A stretch of 64,000 nucleotides of DNA from Mesorhizobium tianshanense (GTDB lineage Bacteria > Pseudomonadota > Alphaproteobacteria > Rhizobiales > Rhizobiaceae): assembly GCF_007830515.1 (NCBI RefSeq), contig NZ_VLKT01000038.1:1-64000 (forward strand), in the 5' to 3' direction. Numbering within the stretch: position 1 is the first letter of the stretch; each line of letters begins with the position of its first letter. A program made the translations under genes and the position numbers. Positions 25,365 through 34,525 of this stretch are shown here, piece by piece. The notes beneath the pieces were generated by a model that searched no databases, had not been told where the DNA came from, and worked only from the letters and a program-made list of their open reading frames with translations.

Positions 25365-25835
25365 TTAGGCCTTCACCCGCTTGGCTGGTGCCTTCTTGGT
25401 CGGCGCCTTCTTGTTTGTGGGCATTTTCGCACTCACCTTACGTCCCAACCCACTAGCTTTTGCCAGTTCTGACCGTTGTGCAGCGTAGCTTGGCGCCACC
25501 ATAGGATAGTCCCGCGCCAACCCCCATTTGGCTCGATACTCGTCAGGCGTCATGCCAAGCAAGCCCAAGTGCCGTTTCATCGACTTGAACTTGCGCCCGT
25601 CTTCCAAGGAAATGATGTGGTCAGGAAATACAGATTTTTTCGGATTGACCGCCGGGGTCTGTGTTGGCTGCTCAACTACAGCTTGCTTGACTAAGCTAAC
25701 AAGAGCCGAGTTCACCGAAGAAATCAGATCGGGCAGGCCTGCTACGGGTACTGCGTTATTTTGGACAAACGCCGCGACAATATCCGCGGTCAATTCCATC
25801 AATTCCGCGTTCTGGCGATTGTTCTCTTCGGTCAT
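25365..25835 (-). CDS. mucR: MucR/Ros-family transcriptional regulator with altered zinc site
   Basis: 156 residues. The N-terminal domain (LTADIVAAFVQNNAVPVAGL) and the DNA-binding core (VFPDHIISLEDGRKFKSMKR, HLGLLGMTPDEYRAKWGL) are typical of MucR. Where zinc-binding members have Cys in ICLEDGK, this one has Ser, so the usual first ligand is lost; zinc-free Ros homologues are known from Mesorhizobium loti. The C-terminus is a Lys/Ala-rich basic tail (KKAPTKKAPAKRVKA). MucR proteins are global repressors of exopolysaccharide, motility and horizontally acquired AT-rich genes. This copy is probably an accessory paralogue. Confidence 0.85.
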   Translation of the reverse strand: MTEENNRQNAELMELTADIVAAFVQNNAVPVAGLPDLISSVNSALVSLVKQAVVEQPTQTPAVNPKKSVFPDHIISLEDGRKFKSMKRHLGLLGMTPDEYRAKWGLARDYPMVAPSYAAQRSELAKASGLGRKVSAKMPTNKKAPTKKAPAKRVKA

Positions 25836-26059
25836 TCATCAGCTCCTATTGCTATTCCGCCTTCGTATGGGGGAAAGTCGGATCGCGCAATAAGCAGGTC
25901 CACAGGACGAAATACTCGGGATCATCGGCCGGCCGCTGCGTAGGTCCCCCGGAAGCCAGCCTTCCGGGTTTTGTGCCTCTTTTGTCCGAAATCGGCGTGT
26001 AGGGTCGGATCGTTCCGACGCTCCTTCGCGTTGGGTGAACACCCACGGGAGGAACGACT

Positions 26060-26428
26060 ATGTCAGACGACAAACACGAATGTATTCGGCGCCGTGCATA
26101 TGAGATCTGGGAACGAGAAGGCCGGGCGCACGGTCTGCACGAGCGCCATTGGAATCAGGCGACCTTTGAAATCGAGAACGAAGACCGCTCGCTTGGTGCT
26201 CGTCCACCGGCAATCTCTGGTGCCGACGTACCAGCTCCCGCGCAGACCCAAAGCCGAGCGAAGAAAGGCAAGCGCGCCGCTGGTCAATCGGATGTTGAGG
26301 CTGCGGAAGCGCTGGCGATGAGAACAGGCATCACCGGCGACCAAGCTCAAGACCTCATCGACCGCCTCGGTGACGATCCGCTGGCACTCGATGAGGCGGC
26401 GCGGAGCCTTAGGGCATCCGAAAGGTGA
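26060..26428 (+). CDS. DUF2934 domain protein
   Basis: 122 residues with a GGGAGGAACG RBS. The DUF2934 signature IRRRAYEIWEREGRAHG is near the N-terminus. The C-terminal half (EAAEALAMRTGITGDQAQDL) looks like a short helical domain. DUF2934 proteins are small cytoplasmic proteins of unknown function that are frequent in rhizobia. No obvious operon partner. Confidence 0.82.
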   Translation: MSDDKHECIRRRAYEIWEREGRAHGLHERHWNQATFEIENEDRSLGARPPAISGADVPAPAQTQSRAKKGKRAAGQSDVEAAEALAMRTGITGDQAQDLIDRLGDDPLALDEAARSLRASER

Positions 26429-26429
26429 C

Positions 26430-26777
26430 CGCCGGCTGTCCAGGCAAGCCCGTCGCTGTGCTCGGCCCAGCCCTCGCGCTCACGAGCATGGAGACCTGGC
26501 TGGCGAGCACGAGGCCGGCAGCGGGTAAGGCGCGGGGAGTTTCGGCGTGAGCCCGTAGCGCTGCGCGCGCCGTTCGACGTCGCGCCACATATAGGCGACC
26601 TTCACCGGCTTGTCCTTGAACGGGACGTTGTTCTGCTGGACCATGACGCGGCGGACGTTGAACGGGCGCCACCGGAAGTCGATGCTGGTCGAGCCCGCGA
26701 CTTCGGGAAGCCGCGTCACCGACAGGTATGTGTAGGTGCTGCCGATCGACGCTGCCGGAGCGGGTGTGCCTTCTCAG
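26430..26777 (-). pseudogene. 2-hydroxychromene-2-carboxylate isomerase-like gene, degraded
   Basis: The frame from about 26777 reads SIGSTYTYLSVTRLPEVAG, then FRWRPFNV, and KVAYMWRDVERRAQRYGL: the SPYSYL-type N-terminus, the WRPF strand and the YMWRD-RWA--YGL helix of the HCCA isomerase / DsbA-like family. After PAPYPL the frame shifts at least twice (pieces LVLASQVSML and EREGWAEHSDGLAW follow in other frames), and the C-terminal third is absent. It is a clear remnant, abutting the intact gene at 26815. Confidence 0.65.
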
Positions 26778-26814
26778 GGAGGGGTCGGGAGATAGCGCGC
26801 CTTTCCGTTTTTGC

Positions 26815-27888
26815 TCAGGCGGCCCACTGGATGTCGGTGTCAGGGAAGTTGAGGATAAACTCGCGGCCAAACGCTTGGCTAGCGGTCGCAAAGCCGCATG
26901 GCACCTGGCGCGCAATCGAAAGTTGTAATGCCGCGACGGCCGTCAGCGCAGTGAGATGATACCCGCTGAGCGTTTCAAGGGTCGCCGAAACGGACTTGCC
27001 CGATGCGTCCGTGACTCGCCCCCACAAAGACGAGCGCCCTGTGGCGCGGACTTCGTCCGAGGGTCCCTTCACGTTGCGGTCGACCCACTCCATGGCCAGG
27101 GTTTTCAACGGCCAAATACCGAGCAAGGGTAGGGCGAAGCGGATTCGACGCAGGCGAGCGATTTGCGTGGGCGGCGCCGAGGTATAGACCTCGATGTTGG
27201 GAATTCCGGTCGAGTAATAGGCGCTGGCGACGTCGCCCCACGGAATCGACATGGCCATCAGCTTGCCGTGGCGAAACGGCACCTCCATCGTCTTCCAGGC
27301 GGTGGGAACTCGGCGAATTACGCCGTTGATGCGGGCGCGGCCACCTGATGGGAGTGCCTGGATCATCGTTTTGGTAGTGCCCGGGCTCATGCCGCCCAAG
27401 GCGGTGAATGCCAATTCGAGTCGCTGCGCGCCGGGTAAGCGCTGGGCGAGCATGGCGGCCAGACAATCGCTGGGGACGACATCGAATCCCACGGCCGGAA
27501 TCAATGCCACGCCAGCTTGCTTCGCCCGGTCACTCAATGACGCAGCGCGTTCGATGACGTCGATCTCGCCGGTGATGTCCAGATAGTTGGCCCCGGCAGC
27601 AATACACGCTTCCATCATGGGTCCGGCGGTCTGCGAGAACGGGCCGGCACAGTTCAGCACCGTTGAGAAGCCGCGCAGGCAATCGGTCAATTGGCTGGCC
27701 GAGGCGACGGGGAACGTTAGCGAAGGACAGTTCAACTCGCTGGCCAGCTTCGCAACCCGCTCTTCATTCCGGCCAGCCAGCGTAGGTTGAAGTCCCAGCG
27801 TCACAGCGTGCCGCGCGATCAGACGGCCTGTGTAGCCGGTGGCGCCGTAGATAGTGATTCCCGCGGACTGGGGATCGGAACAGTTCAT
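26815..27888 (-). CDS. Saccharopine dehydrogenase-like NAD(P)-binding protein (trans-acting enoyl reductase type)
   Basis: 357 residues from ATG 27888; an upstream in-frame start at 27930 exists but neither has a strong RBS. The N-terminal Rossmann motif ITIYGATGYTGRLIARHA is followed by LNCAGPFSQTAGP, YLDITGEIDVIERAA and VGFDVVPSDCLA, which are signatures of the saccharopine dehydrogenase-like oxidoreductases that include mycobacterial trans-acting enoyl reductases. The substrate is not known. It stands alone beside the HCCA-isomerase remnant. Confidence 0.82.
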   Translation of the reverse strand: MNCSDPQSAGITIYGATGYTGRLIARHAVTLGLQPTLAGRNEERVAKLASELNCPSLTFPVASASQLTDCLRGFSTVLNCAGPFSQTAGPMMEACIAAGANYLDITGEIDVIERAASLSDRAKQAGVALIPAVGFDVVPSDCLAAMLAQRLPGAQRLELAFTALGGMSPGTTKTMIQALPSGGRARINGVIRRVPTAWKTMEVPFRHGKLMAMSIPWGDVASAYYSTGIPNIEVYTSAPPTQIARLRRIRFALPLLGIWPLKTLAMEWVDRNVKGPSDEVRATGRSSLWGRVTDASGKSVSATLETLSGYHLTALTAVAALQLSIARQVPCGFATASQAFGREFILNFPDTDIQWAA

Positions 27889-28116
27889 CACAATGCTACG
27901 ACAAAATCCCGCGCGCCGGCTATACGACATAGCGCTGCAAACGTCAGCAGCCTCACTCGGATTTTTCCTTGGTCTATATTAGTGGATCCCTGCAGCAGGT
28001 CGTAGATCGAGCCGCCCTTGACGTTTATATGCTGCCCAAGCCTCGGCAGGCACTGCCGACTCCGCCCGGGCGTGGGGGATTGTGTGATTTGCGGCGATTG
28101 GCAGTAAGGACGCTCC

Positions 28117-28150
28117 AACTTGACGAAATTATCGAACTTGACGAACTTGC
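28117..28150 (+). promoter_or_regulatory. Direct repeats upstream of the RES/Xre pair, possible autoregulation site
   Basis: AACTTGACGAA occurs at 28117-28127 and again at 28135-28145, an 18-base period, followed by a partial third GAACTTGCG. The repeats lie 45-75 bases upstream of the antitoxin start, where TA systems usually bind their own antitoxin. Confidence 0.35.
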
Positions 28151-28189
28151 GATCCGTCTCCACATTGGGGGAAACAGGAGGTTACCGTC

Positions 28190-28876
28190 ATGGCCGTTCC
28201 AAAGCGAAGCAATCATAGCGAGGCCGCGTCGCATGCGGGAGTCGCCACCCTGAGCTTCACCACCAAACTGCCAGCACAGGCCCATTTCAAGAAGGTGTTG
28301 CTCGAGCGCTATCAGGAAGCGATCGCACGCAGCCGCAAGATCGGCCATCGCGTATCGTTCCGGGTAGAGGTCGATCCGGCCGCCGGCGCGCAGACGATCA
28401 CGCCGGTCGAGGAACAGCCGAGCGCTTCAGATGACATGTTTCCCGTCGAGGACACGGGCAAGCCTGACACTGAACTCGAAGCGGCCCTTGCCGAAGCGCG
28501 CGAGCGTGGCCGCAAGCGTGTCGCCGAGATTGTCGCCGGCGACGACATGCTGAGCGCGGAAGCCTTCGCCAAGTTGATCGGCACGTCGCGGGTGACGGTC
28601 AACGCCAAGCGGCAGAGCGGGCAGGTGCTCGGGATCGATGGCGCCAAGCGCGGCTTCCGCTTTCCTGTCTGGCAGCTCGACAAGGACGGTCGGCCGTTCG
28701 GAGCACTGCCGGCGCTCCATGCGACGTTGGGCAATAGTGCCTGGGCGGTCTACCGGTTTCTGGTATCGCGCCACGGTGCGCTCGATGGACGAACAGGTCT
28801 TCGGGCCCTTCAGCAGGGCGACGATGCGTCGGTGCTGGCCGCTGCGGAAGGTGTGGCCCGGGGCGATTTCGACTGA
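28190..28876 (+). CDS. Xre/MbcA/ParS-type antitoxin with long N-terminal extension
   Basis: 228 residues with a GGAGG RBS. The middle has a DNA-binding segment (SAEAFAKLIGTSRVTVNAKR), and the C-terminus (FLVSRHGALDGRTGLRALQQ, DDASVLAAAEGVARGDF) resembles the Xre-MbcA-ParS toxin-binding domain that seals the RES active site. The first 100 or so residues (FKKVLLERYQEAIARSRKIG) are an addition not seen in short family members. The stop is directly followed by the toxin ATG (TGA-ATG), so translation is coupled. Confidence 0.78.
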   Translation: MAVPKRSNHSEAASHAGVATLSFTTKLPAQAHFKKVLLERYQEAIARSRKIGHRVSFRVEVDPAAGAQTITPVEEQPSASDDMFPVEDTGKPDTELEAALAEARERGRKRVAEIVAGDDMLSAEAFAKLIGTSRVTVNAKRQSGQVLGIDGAKRGFRFPVWQLDKDGRPFGALPALHATLGNSAWAVYRFLVSRHGALDGRTGLRALQQGDDASVLAAAEGVARGDFD

Positions 28877-29485
28877 ATGCCGGGCGTGCCACCTCCACCT
28901 GATTTCGGGCGCGCAAAGCTCGAAATCGAGACCATACCGCCGGGGCAGACATTCGGGCGGATCTACTGGAGCACCTATCCCGATCCGCTAGGCTACGGGA
29001 AGTCGCCGAGCCGCTTTAGCGATCCTCGGCGACGTGCTGCTACCAATCGTTTTGGCGTTCTTTACCTTGGGGATTCCCTCAAGGTGTGTTTCCTCGAAGC
29101 TGTGCTTCGTGACCGGCGCGAAGGAGTTGTCGACGATCTTCCGATCGATGAGTCAGAGCTGACACAACGGCGCTATGCGGAGATCACGACCACGGCAGAC
29201 CTTCGACTTGTCGACTTCAGAGGCGACAACGCCGTCAGAATGGGTGTGCCGACTGATGTCGTTCGGGCGCAGCGCCAGAACCTGGCGCGCCGGTGGTCGG
29301 TGGTGTTTTACGAGCACCCGTCCAAGCCGGATGGAATCATGTATCCCTCGCGCCTCAACGGCGCGATCAATCTCGCCATCTACGATCGGGCCACAGAAAA
29401 ACTTCAGCCGAAACGTGTTGTGACGCTTCTCGGCGCGCCGGGACTGGCTCAGGTTCTGGAGGATTTCCGGGTGGGATTGGTGTGA
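28877..29485 (+). CDS. RES-domain toxin (NAD+ phosphorylase family)
   Basis: 202 residues. The RES fold signature is visible: FGRIYWSTYPDPLGYG with the first Arg, SPSRFSDPR, YLGDSLKVCFLEAVLRD with the catalytic Glu, and DGIMYPSRLNG with the Ser. These are the R, E and S residues for which the domain is named. Characterised members degrade NAD+ and stop growth until the partner antitoxin is present. Start directly after the antitoxin stop. The gene appears intact. Confidence 0.85.
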   Translation: MPGVPPPPDFGRAKLEIETIPPGQTFGRIYWSTYPDPLGYGKSPSRFSDPRRRAATNRFGVLYLGDSLKVCFLEAVLRDRREGVVDDLPIDESELTQRRYAEITTTADLRLVDFRGDNAVRMGVPTDVVRAQRQNLARRWSVVFYEHPSKPDGIMYPSRLNGAINLAIYDRATEKLQPKRVVTLLGAPGLAQVLEDFRVGLV

Positions 29486-29746
29486 GAGCTGGCTGTATTC
29501 GTATCGCCGGCGAAGGCCGCGTCATAGCGCCGATTGCAGACGCTTGCCCATCGATTCCGATCCCGATATCGACAGAACTTTAGCAGATGGAAGGCTTTCT
29601 GAGGCCCGAAAGTTGGCCCTGACGCCTCCGGCGCTCGCGTTCAAATTCTGTTCGGCCTTAGCGTGTCACCGGGAACAGTTCTTGTTCTGACCCCTATAGT
29701 CGTACTCATCGCCAAGGGCGGTCGATGAGGGCCTGGACATCAATCC

Positions 29747-30202
29747 CTATTGGGCCGCACCTAAGTTCCAGATGTCCCGATGCAGGCGCCATGTCCCGTC
29801 GTCGCCCTTTTTCCAGATGACGATGTACTTGCCCGCAACGGTCGAGAGGGCGCCGCCGTTGCTCGGCACATCGAGCGTAAATGCGCCAACTTCGTAGGCG
29901 AGGTTCGCACTCTCTTCCACTTCCAGCGCCTTCAGGGTGAGATTCTTCATCCCGCCTTTGATCGCTCCTTGCCAGAATTCTTCCACGCCCTTGCGGCCAT
30001 CGACGCGTTTACCGTCGGGCGGCAGCACAGCGGCATCCTCGGTATACATTTGACCCACCGCCGCCGCATTTCCGCTGTTGAAGGCGTCCGTGAATTTCGT
30101 CAGTGCCGCTTCGATGTCCTCGCGAGCCGACTGGGCGGCCGCAGACAATGCAGACGAAAGAAGCAGCGCAGCAGCAAATGCAAACGACCTAACCAGTCTC
30201 AT
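29747..30202 (-). CDS. Secreted SnoaL/NTF2-like protein (SgcJ/EcaC family)
   Basis: 151 residues from ATG 30202, which has a GGGAGGACG RBS. Signal peptide FAFAAALLLSSALSAAAQSA. The mature part (IEAALTKFTDAFNSGNAAAV, YTEDAAVLPPDGKRVDG, VEEFWQGAI, YIVIWKKGDDGTWRLHRDIW) is the DUF4440/SgcJ-type cone-shaped NTF2 fold. It is periplasmic and of unknown ligand; these proteins can be small-molecule binders or isomerases. Monocistronic. Confidence 0.85.
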   Translation of the reverse strand: MRLVRSFAFAAALLLSSALSAAAQSAREDIEAALTKFTDAFNSGNAAAVGQMYTEDAAVLPPDGKRVDGRKGVEEFWQGAIKGGMKNLTLKALEVEESANLAYEVGAFTLDVPSNGGALSTVAGKYIVIWKKGDDGTWRLHRDIWNLGAAQ

Positions 30203-30626
30203 CTCGTCCTCCCTTTTTTGCGTGTTCGACAAATTCGCCGGATGAATAGCGCCAACTGGAGTGCGCCGCCGCGTCCGCTCAATGGCCAGATCATGATTTA
30301 TATTAGGCTTATCTGATATGGCGGCGCAAGCGCCTTCGCAGCCCCGCTCAACAGGCGGAAATCTATGCAACCGTGATGCGAGCGCCCCTGAATAAAGCGC
30401 GTCGCGTCAATAAATGGCGAAGCATCTGTGCCGCCTTTCAGACGTCGAGCAATGGAGCTCGGCTTTTAGGCCGGGGGTGTCTATGCTAAATAACGAGGGC
30501 GAGGACCGGGCGCATGACGCCTATGGTAAAATTGCGCACGCTTCGTAGCGCTCAAAACAAATACGATCGACCAATTTTTCTATCCCAAAGCCGACGGCAT
30601 AGTTCACGGTACTGGGGAAGATCCGA
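30203..30626. other. Intergenic stretch with no gene seen
   Basis: Between the SgcJ-like gene and the MFS pseudogene, the strands diverge, so promoters for both are expected here. Nothing specific was recognised beyond short frames. Confidence 0.3.
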
Positions 30627-31801
30627 ATGCGAAGCCGCTGGACCATTCTTGCTGCCCTGTTTGTCGCTCGTGCCGCCTTCGCCTTTCAGTTTGAGAGCGT
30701 AGCGGCCGTCGCGCCACAGGTTAGCCAAAGTCTCGGTGCGAGCTTGGCCGATATCGGTATCCTTATCGGGCTCTATTTTGCACCGGGCGTCCTGCTTGCC
30801 TTGCCAGGTGGCACGATCGGCCGCCGGTATGGCGACAAGGCCACGGTCCTCGCTGGGCTCTGATGATGCTGGCAGGCGAAATATTGATGACCGCGTCGGC
30901 GTCATGGAGCATGCAGATCGCAGGCCGACTGATTGCCGGCACTGGTGGTATTCTCTTGAGCGTTCTGATGACCAAGATGGTCGCCGACTGGTTTACTGGT
31001 CGGGAAATTGCCACCGCGATGGCTATCTTCGTCAACTCGTGGCCGGCTGGCATCGCAATCGCGCTCATGCTGTTGCCAGCGATTGGAGAGACGTTCGGGC
31101 TCTATGCCGTCAACCTTGCTGTCGCAGGGTTGATCCTGATCGGGCTCGGCTTGATCGCTTTTGTCTATCGCGCGCCAGATGCGCCCGTCTCCGTTGAAGG
31201 CGAGCGCGGCAGTCTGACCACAAAAACGATCTATGCCGTGATTGTCGCCGGCTCGATCTGGTGTCTCTACAATATCGGTTTTGCGATGATCTTCAGTTTC
31301 GGACCATCGATGCTCGTTGAGCGAGGCTGGTCCAGCACTGCAGCTGGATCAACGATCAGTATCGTGCTCTGGCTCGCCGTGCTTTCGGTTCCTTTCGGGG
31401 GCTTCCTCGCTGATCAGACCAAACGCGGCGACGCCGTGGTCATCACAGGCTGTATCGCCTTCGCGCTGCTGGCACTACTCCTATCGCGAAGCGACGCGGT
31501 GCTTCCCATCGTCGTTGCCCTTGGGATCGTTTGCGGCCTGCCCGCCGGTGCGATCATCAGCCTGTCTGCGCTTGTGCTCGAGCGGAAGACGCGGTCGATC
31601 GGAATGGGAATATTCTACACGGTTTTCTATGCCTGGAGCCCGGTTGGAGTGGCGATCGGAGGAAAGCTCTCCACGTCGATGGGCGGCGCGAGCGCCGCGC
31701 TCGACTTCGGGGCCGCCATGCTCCTCGTTTGCCCGGTCATTCTGTGGCTCTTCCGCCGTATCATTACTGGCCACAATCGGCCGGTCGTTCCATCGACATA
31801 A
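30627..31801 (+). pseudogene. MFS transporter split by a frameshift
   Basis: The first part (30627-30863) is the N-terminal TM1-TM2 of a major facilitator with the loop motif GGTIGRRYGDKATVLAGL. It ends at TGA 30861, and the rest (30863-31801, 312 codons) continues with TM3 (AGEILMTASASW) through TM12 in another frame. Together they give about 390 residues, full length for an MFS carrier of the cyanate/nitrate-transporter-like group. The junction reads TGATGATG, so reinitiation could in principle produce the second half. A single-base deletion or a sequencing error is the simpler reading. Confidence 0.75.
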
Positions 31802-31986
31802 ACGCGCGAGCAGACCTTAGCGACGGATTGGACAGTGGCGGAACCATAGCGGTTTCCGACAGACGATTGCCCGAGCCGCGATTCATTTGCGCTGTGGCGC
31901 GAGATCATCGAGCCTTGACGTGACGCTGCTCGATAGCGATCGCTTCGCTTTAGAATCTCCTTCATAAGCACGCAATTCGGCCGGAG

Positions 31987-32189
31987 GATGTCACTTGGCA
32001 GTTAACCGGGGGCTTCCTCAAATTGTGTGATGGCCCGAAACAGAGCCCCAAAGTGGATATTCTGAGCGGTTCAGCGACCGCGCGACGCACGATGCGTGCT
32101 TCAAACGGTCCAAACGTGCGGATATGGCGGCAAGTATGAGCAGCACCACACAATTTGAGGAAGACCCCGTTTAACTGCCAAGCGACATC
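31987..32189. repeat. 203-bp element with 40-bp terminal inverted repeats (MITE-like)
   Basis: The left end runs GATGTCACTTGGCAGTTAA, then CCTCAAATTGTGTGATG. The reverse complement of the right end runs GATGTCGCTTGGCAGTTAA, then CCTCAAATTGTGTGGTG, about 37 of 43 bases matching. The 120-base middle is not inverted and encodes nothing. Two long terminal inverted repeats around a short non-coding core is the layout of a miniature inverted-repeat element. No clear target duplication is visible. It lies between the MFS pseudogene and the cyclase. Confidence 0.65.
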
Positions 32190-32268
32190 TAGGTACGAGC
32201 AGAGATCGAGATTGGATGGTGCATAGTGAATAACCGTAGCCACCAACCGCGTCTCGGAAGTCTGCGGC

Positions 32269-33594
32269 TTATTCAACGACGGCGAAAAGCGACCATTCAC
32301 CAGGCACCCCCTTTAACGAGTACATGCCTTGGTCAATGAACCCGATCCCCGAGCCGACAACCAGGTCTTTGACCGTATTGGACACCAGGATACTGCCCGG
32401 CGACGCATTGCTGCAGATGCGTGACGCAACATGCACCGCGAGCCCACTCAGATCGGTCTCGCGCCGCTCGCATTCACCGGTATGCAGTCCAGCGCGCATG
32501 GTGAGGCCGAGACGCGACAGTTCCTGTATGATTGCCCGCGCGCACTGGATAGCCCGGGTTGGCCCGGTGAAAGCCAAAACGAAGCCATCGCCCGTGCGGT
32601 TGACTTCCTGGCCACCGAAGTTCTTCAGCTCTCGTCGCACGACACCGTCATGCGCTTGCAGAGTCTCCTTCCATTTGAGGTCTCCGATTGCCGCGAGCTT
32701 TTCGGTTGATCCAACAATATCGGTCACGAGCACGGTCAGGAGGACCCGCTCGGAGGGCGGACTATTTCGGGTTCCGGTCAGGAACTCCTGCACTTCACCT
32801 ACCAGTCGTTCCTGGTCACCCCACCACGGTAAGTGATCGTCGCCGGGAAGCACGACCAACTTGGCGCCTGGAATATGATCGGCAAGATATTGGGCTTCGG
32901 GGACAGAATGCCAGCGGTCTCCGCTGCGATGCAGCACTAGAGTAGGCACCTGAACACTCGGCAAAACACCGCGTATATCGACTTCAAAACTCAGATCGTT
33001 GAGCGCTCGAACTGCACCCGGACTTGCGGAATAGCGAAGATAGGCGCCGAACCATGAGCGCGCCGCCTCATCCTTTGCCATGCTCGGCGCAGCCTGGTCG
33101 AGCTCAAAAGGCTCACCCCAATTCTCTTCCATGAGCGTGTTCCACGCGTCACGATCCTCTAGCGTTATGCCCCACGGATAGTCAGGCGCCCAACTTTGCC
33201 TAGCATAGCTCCCGCAGAGAATAAGCGCGGCTGTACGTTCGGGATGAGTTGCGGCGAACATTGCCGCCATGTAGCCCCCCTCGGACACGCCAAGGAGGGC
33301 TGCCCGTTCCGACCCGGCAGCATCCATGACCGCCCGGATATCATCCACTCGCTCTTCGAGCGTCGCGGGCCCGACATCTCGATCGGATAGACCCATGCCC
33401 CGACGATCGAACCTGATCAAGCGCGAGAAATTGGCGAGACGCCTGAAGAACCGCGCATAGTCGGGACTTTCCCATGCATACTCCAAATGGGAGACCCAAC
33501 CTTGCGCATAGACAAGATCGATTGGCCCGTCACCAAGGACCTGATAGGCGATCGATAGATTGCCGCACTTCGCGTACTGGGTGCGTGGAGCCAT
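32269..33594 (-). CDS. Alpha/beta hydrolase fused to a class III adenylate/guanylate cyclase domain
   Basis: 441 residues from ATG 33594; in-frame sequence continues upstream to 33684 without a better RBS. Residues 1-260: an alpha/beta hydrolase with RFDRRGMGLSD, the elbow GVSEGGYMA (Ser) and HRSGDRWHSVPEA. Residues 280-441: a class III cyclase domain with the metal Asp in LVTDIVGSTEKL, the second metal Asp in RTGDGFVLAF, and the Arg in VHVASRIC. The position just before TGDG that usually holds the purine-selecting Lys appears to be Asn. Hydrolase-cyclase fusions are common in rhizobia and mycobacteria; the hydrolase half may sense a ligand. Cytoplasmic. Confidence 0.82.
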   Translation of the reverse strand: MAPRTQYAKCGNLSIAYQVLGDGPIDLVYAQGWVSHLEYAWESPDYARFFRRLANFSRLIRFDRRGMGLSDRDVGPATLEERVDDIRAVMDAAGSERAALLGVSEGGYMAAMFAATHPERTAALILCGSYARQSWAPDYPWGITLEDRDAWNTLMEENWGEPFELDQAAPSMAKDEAARSWFGAYLRYSASPGAVRALNDLSFEVDIRGVLPSVQVPTLVLHRSGDRWHSVPEAQYLADHIPGAKLVVLPGDDHLPWWGDQERLVGEVQEFLTGTRNSPPSERVLLTVLVTDIVGSTEKLAAIGDLKWKETLQAHDGVVRRELKNFGGQEVNRTGDGFVLAFTGPTRAIQCARAIIQELSRLGLTMRAGLHTGECERRETDLSGLAVHVASRICSNASPGSILVSNTVKDLVVGSGIGFIDQGMYSLKGVPGEWSLFAVVE

Positions 33595-34099
33595 GGCGGT
33601 TCGAATCCCGGAAGCGAAGCCAATCTCAACCGTGGACTGGAGATATGCGATCAAGCACCGTTGAGCCTGCTTCGGACGCCACAATCAGGCCACCAATGGT
33701 AGCACGTGGCCAAGTTCCTAACCTTAGCAATCTGCATGCGGTTCATGCGTGCGTGAATTGAGGGCCAAAGGTTCCTGTTCTTGCGCTACTCTGATGGTCC
33801 GTTTGGTCGATTGCGGTCGAACGCTTGCCAGCTGGTGACGACGTCGTACTTCAGTTTTTTGTGGCGCTGCCGATAACCCGCCAATCTCAGCGGAGACCCA
33901 GAGAGCCTTGCCGCCCGGCGTGGTGGAACGCAGAAATGTTGGCATGCCGGGTCGCCCTGATTTCTTTTCTGGAATCGACCTAGAAAATCTGCCCATCTAC
34001 CAGCCTAGAAGGTCCCGGTAGATGAACAGATCTCGCGGCAAGGAGCAGTTAATCTCCCCACATTAGCAGAATGGCCCGGGGGGTCCGGGGAGGGTTTTG
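33595..34099. other. Stretch with no convincing gene, ending at the IS21 element
   Basis: No protein recognised on either strand. At 33599-33613 the plus strand has GGTTCGAATCCCGG, which looks like a tRNA T-loop, but no acceptor or anticodon arm can be folded around it. The last 100 bases (GGCCCGGGGGGTCCGGGG) may belong to the eroded left end of the IS21 element. Confidence 0.3.
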
Positions 34100-34525
34100 T
34101 CAGCTGCGGTTTTTGAAACGCCAACTGGTGTTGCCGGTCTCGATGATGTCGCAGTGATGGGTTAGTCGATCGAGCATGGCGGTGGTCATCTTGGCGTCCC
34201 CGAACACCTGGGGCCAATCGGCGAAGGCGAGGTTGGTGGTGATCAGCAGCGAGGTGTTTTCATAGAGCTTGCTGATCAGGTGGAACAGCAACTGGCCGCC
34301 AGGCTGGCTGAACGGCAGATAGCCGAGCTCGTCGATGACGATGAGATCGTGGCGCAGCAGCTTCTCGGCCAAGCGCCCACTGCGGCCGGCGGCCTTCTCC
34401 TGCTCAAGCTGGTTGACGAGATCGACGAGGTTGAAGAACCGCCCTCTGGCGCGTGTGCGGATGACGGCGGAAGCGACGGCGATGCATAGATGGGTTTTGC
34501 CGGTGCCGGTGCCGCCGATTGTCGT
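34100..34525 (-). pseudogene. istB: IS21 helper ATPase IstB, N-terminally truncated
   Basis: The open frame reads GGTGTGKTHLCIAVASA (Walker A), VDLVNQLEQEKAAGRSGRLA, DLIVIDELGYLPFS (Walker B), TSLLITTNLAFADWPQVFGD and ends at SWRFKNRS, all typical of IstB. An in-frame TGA stands before the Walker A, and about 90 N-terminal residues are absent. The AAA+ core is intact, but without the N-terminus and the istA partner it is not expected to work. Confidence 0.8.

Noticed and set aside
33599..33613. T-loop-like GGTTCGAATCCCGG suggesting a tRNA
   Set aside because: No acceptor stem, D-arm or anticodon arm can be formed around it and it falls at the start of the cyclase gene.
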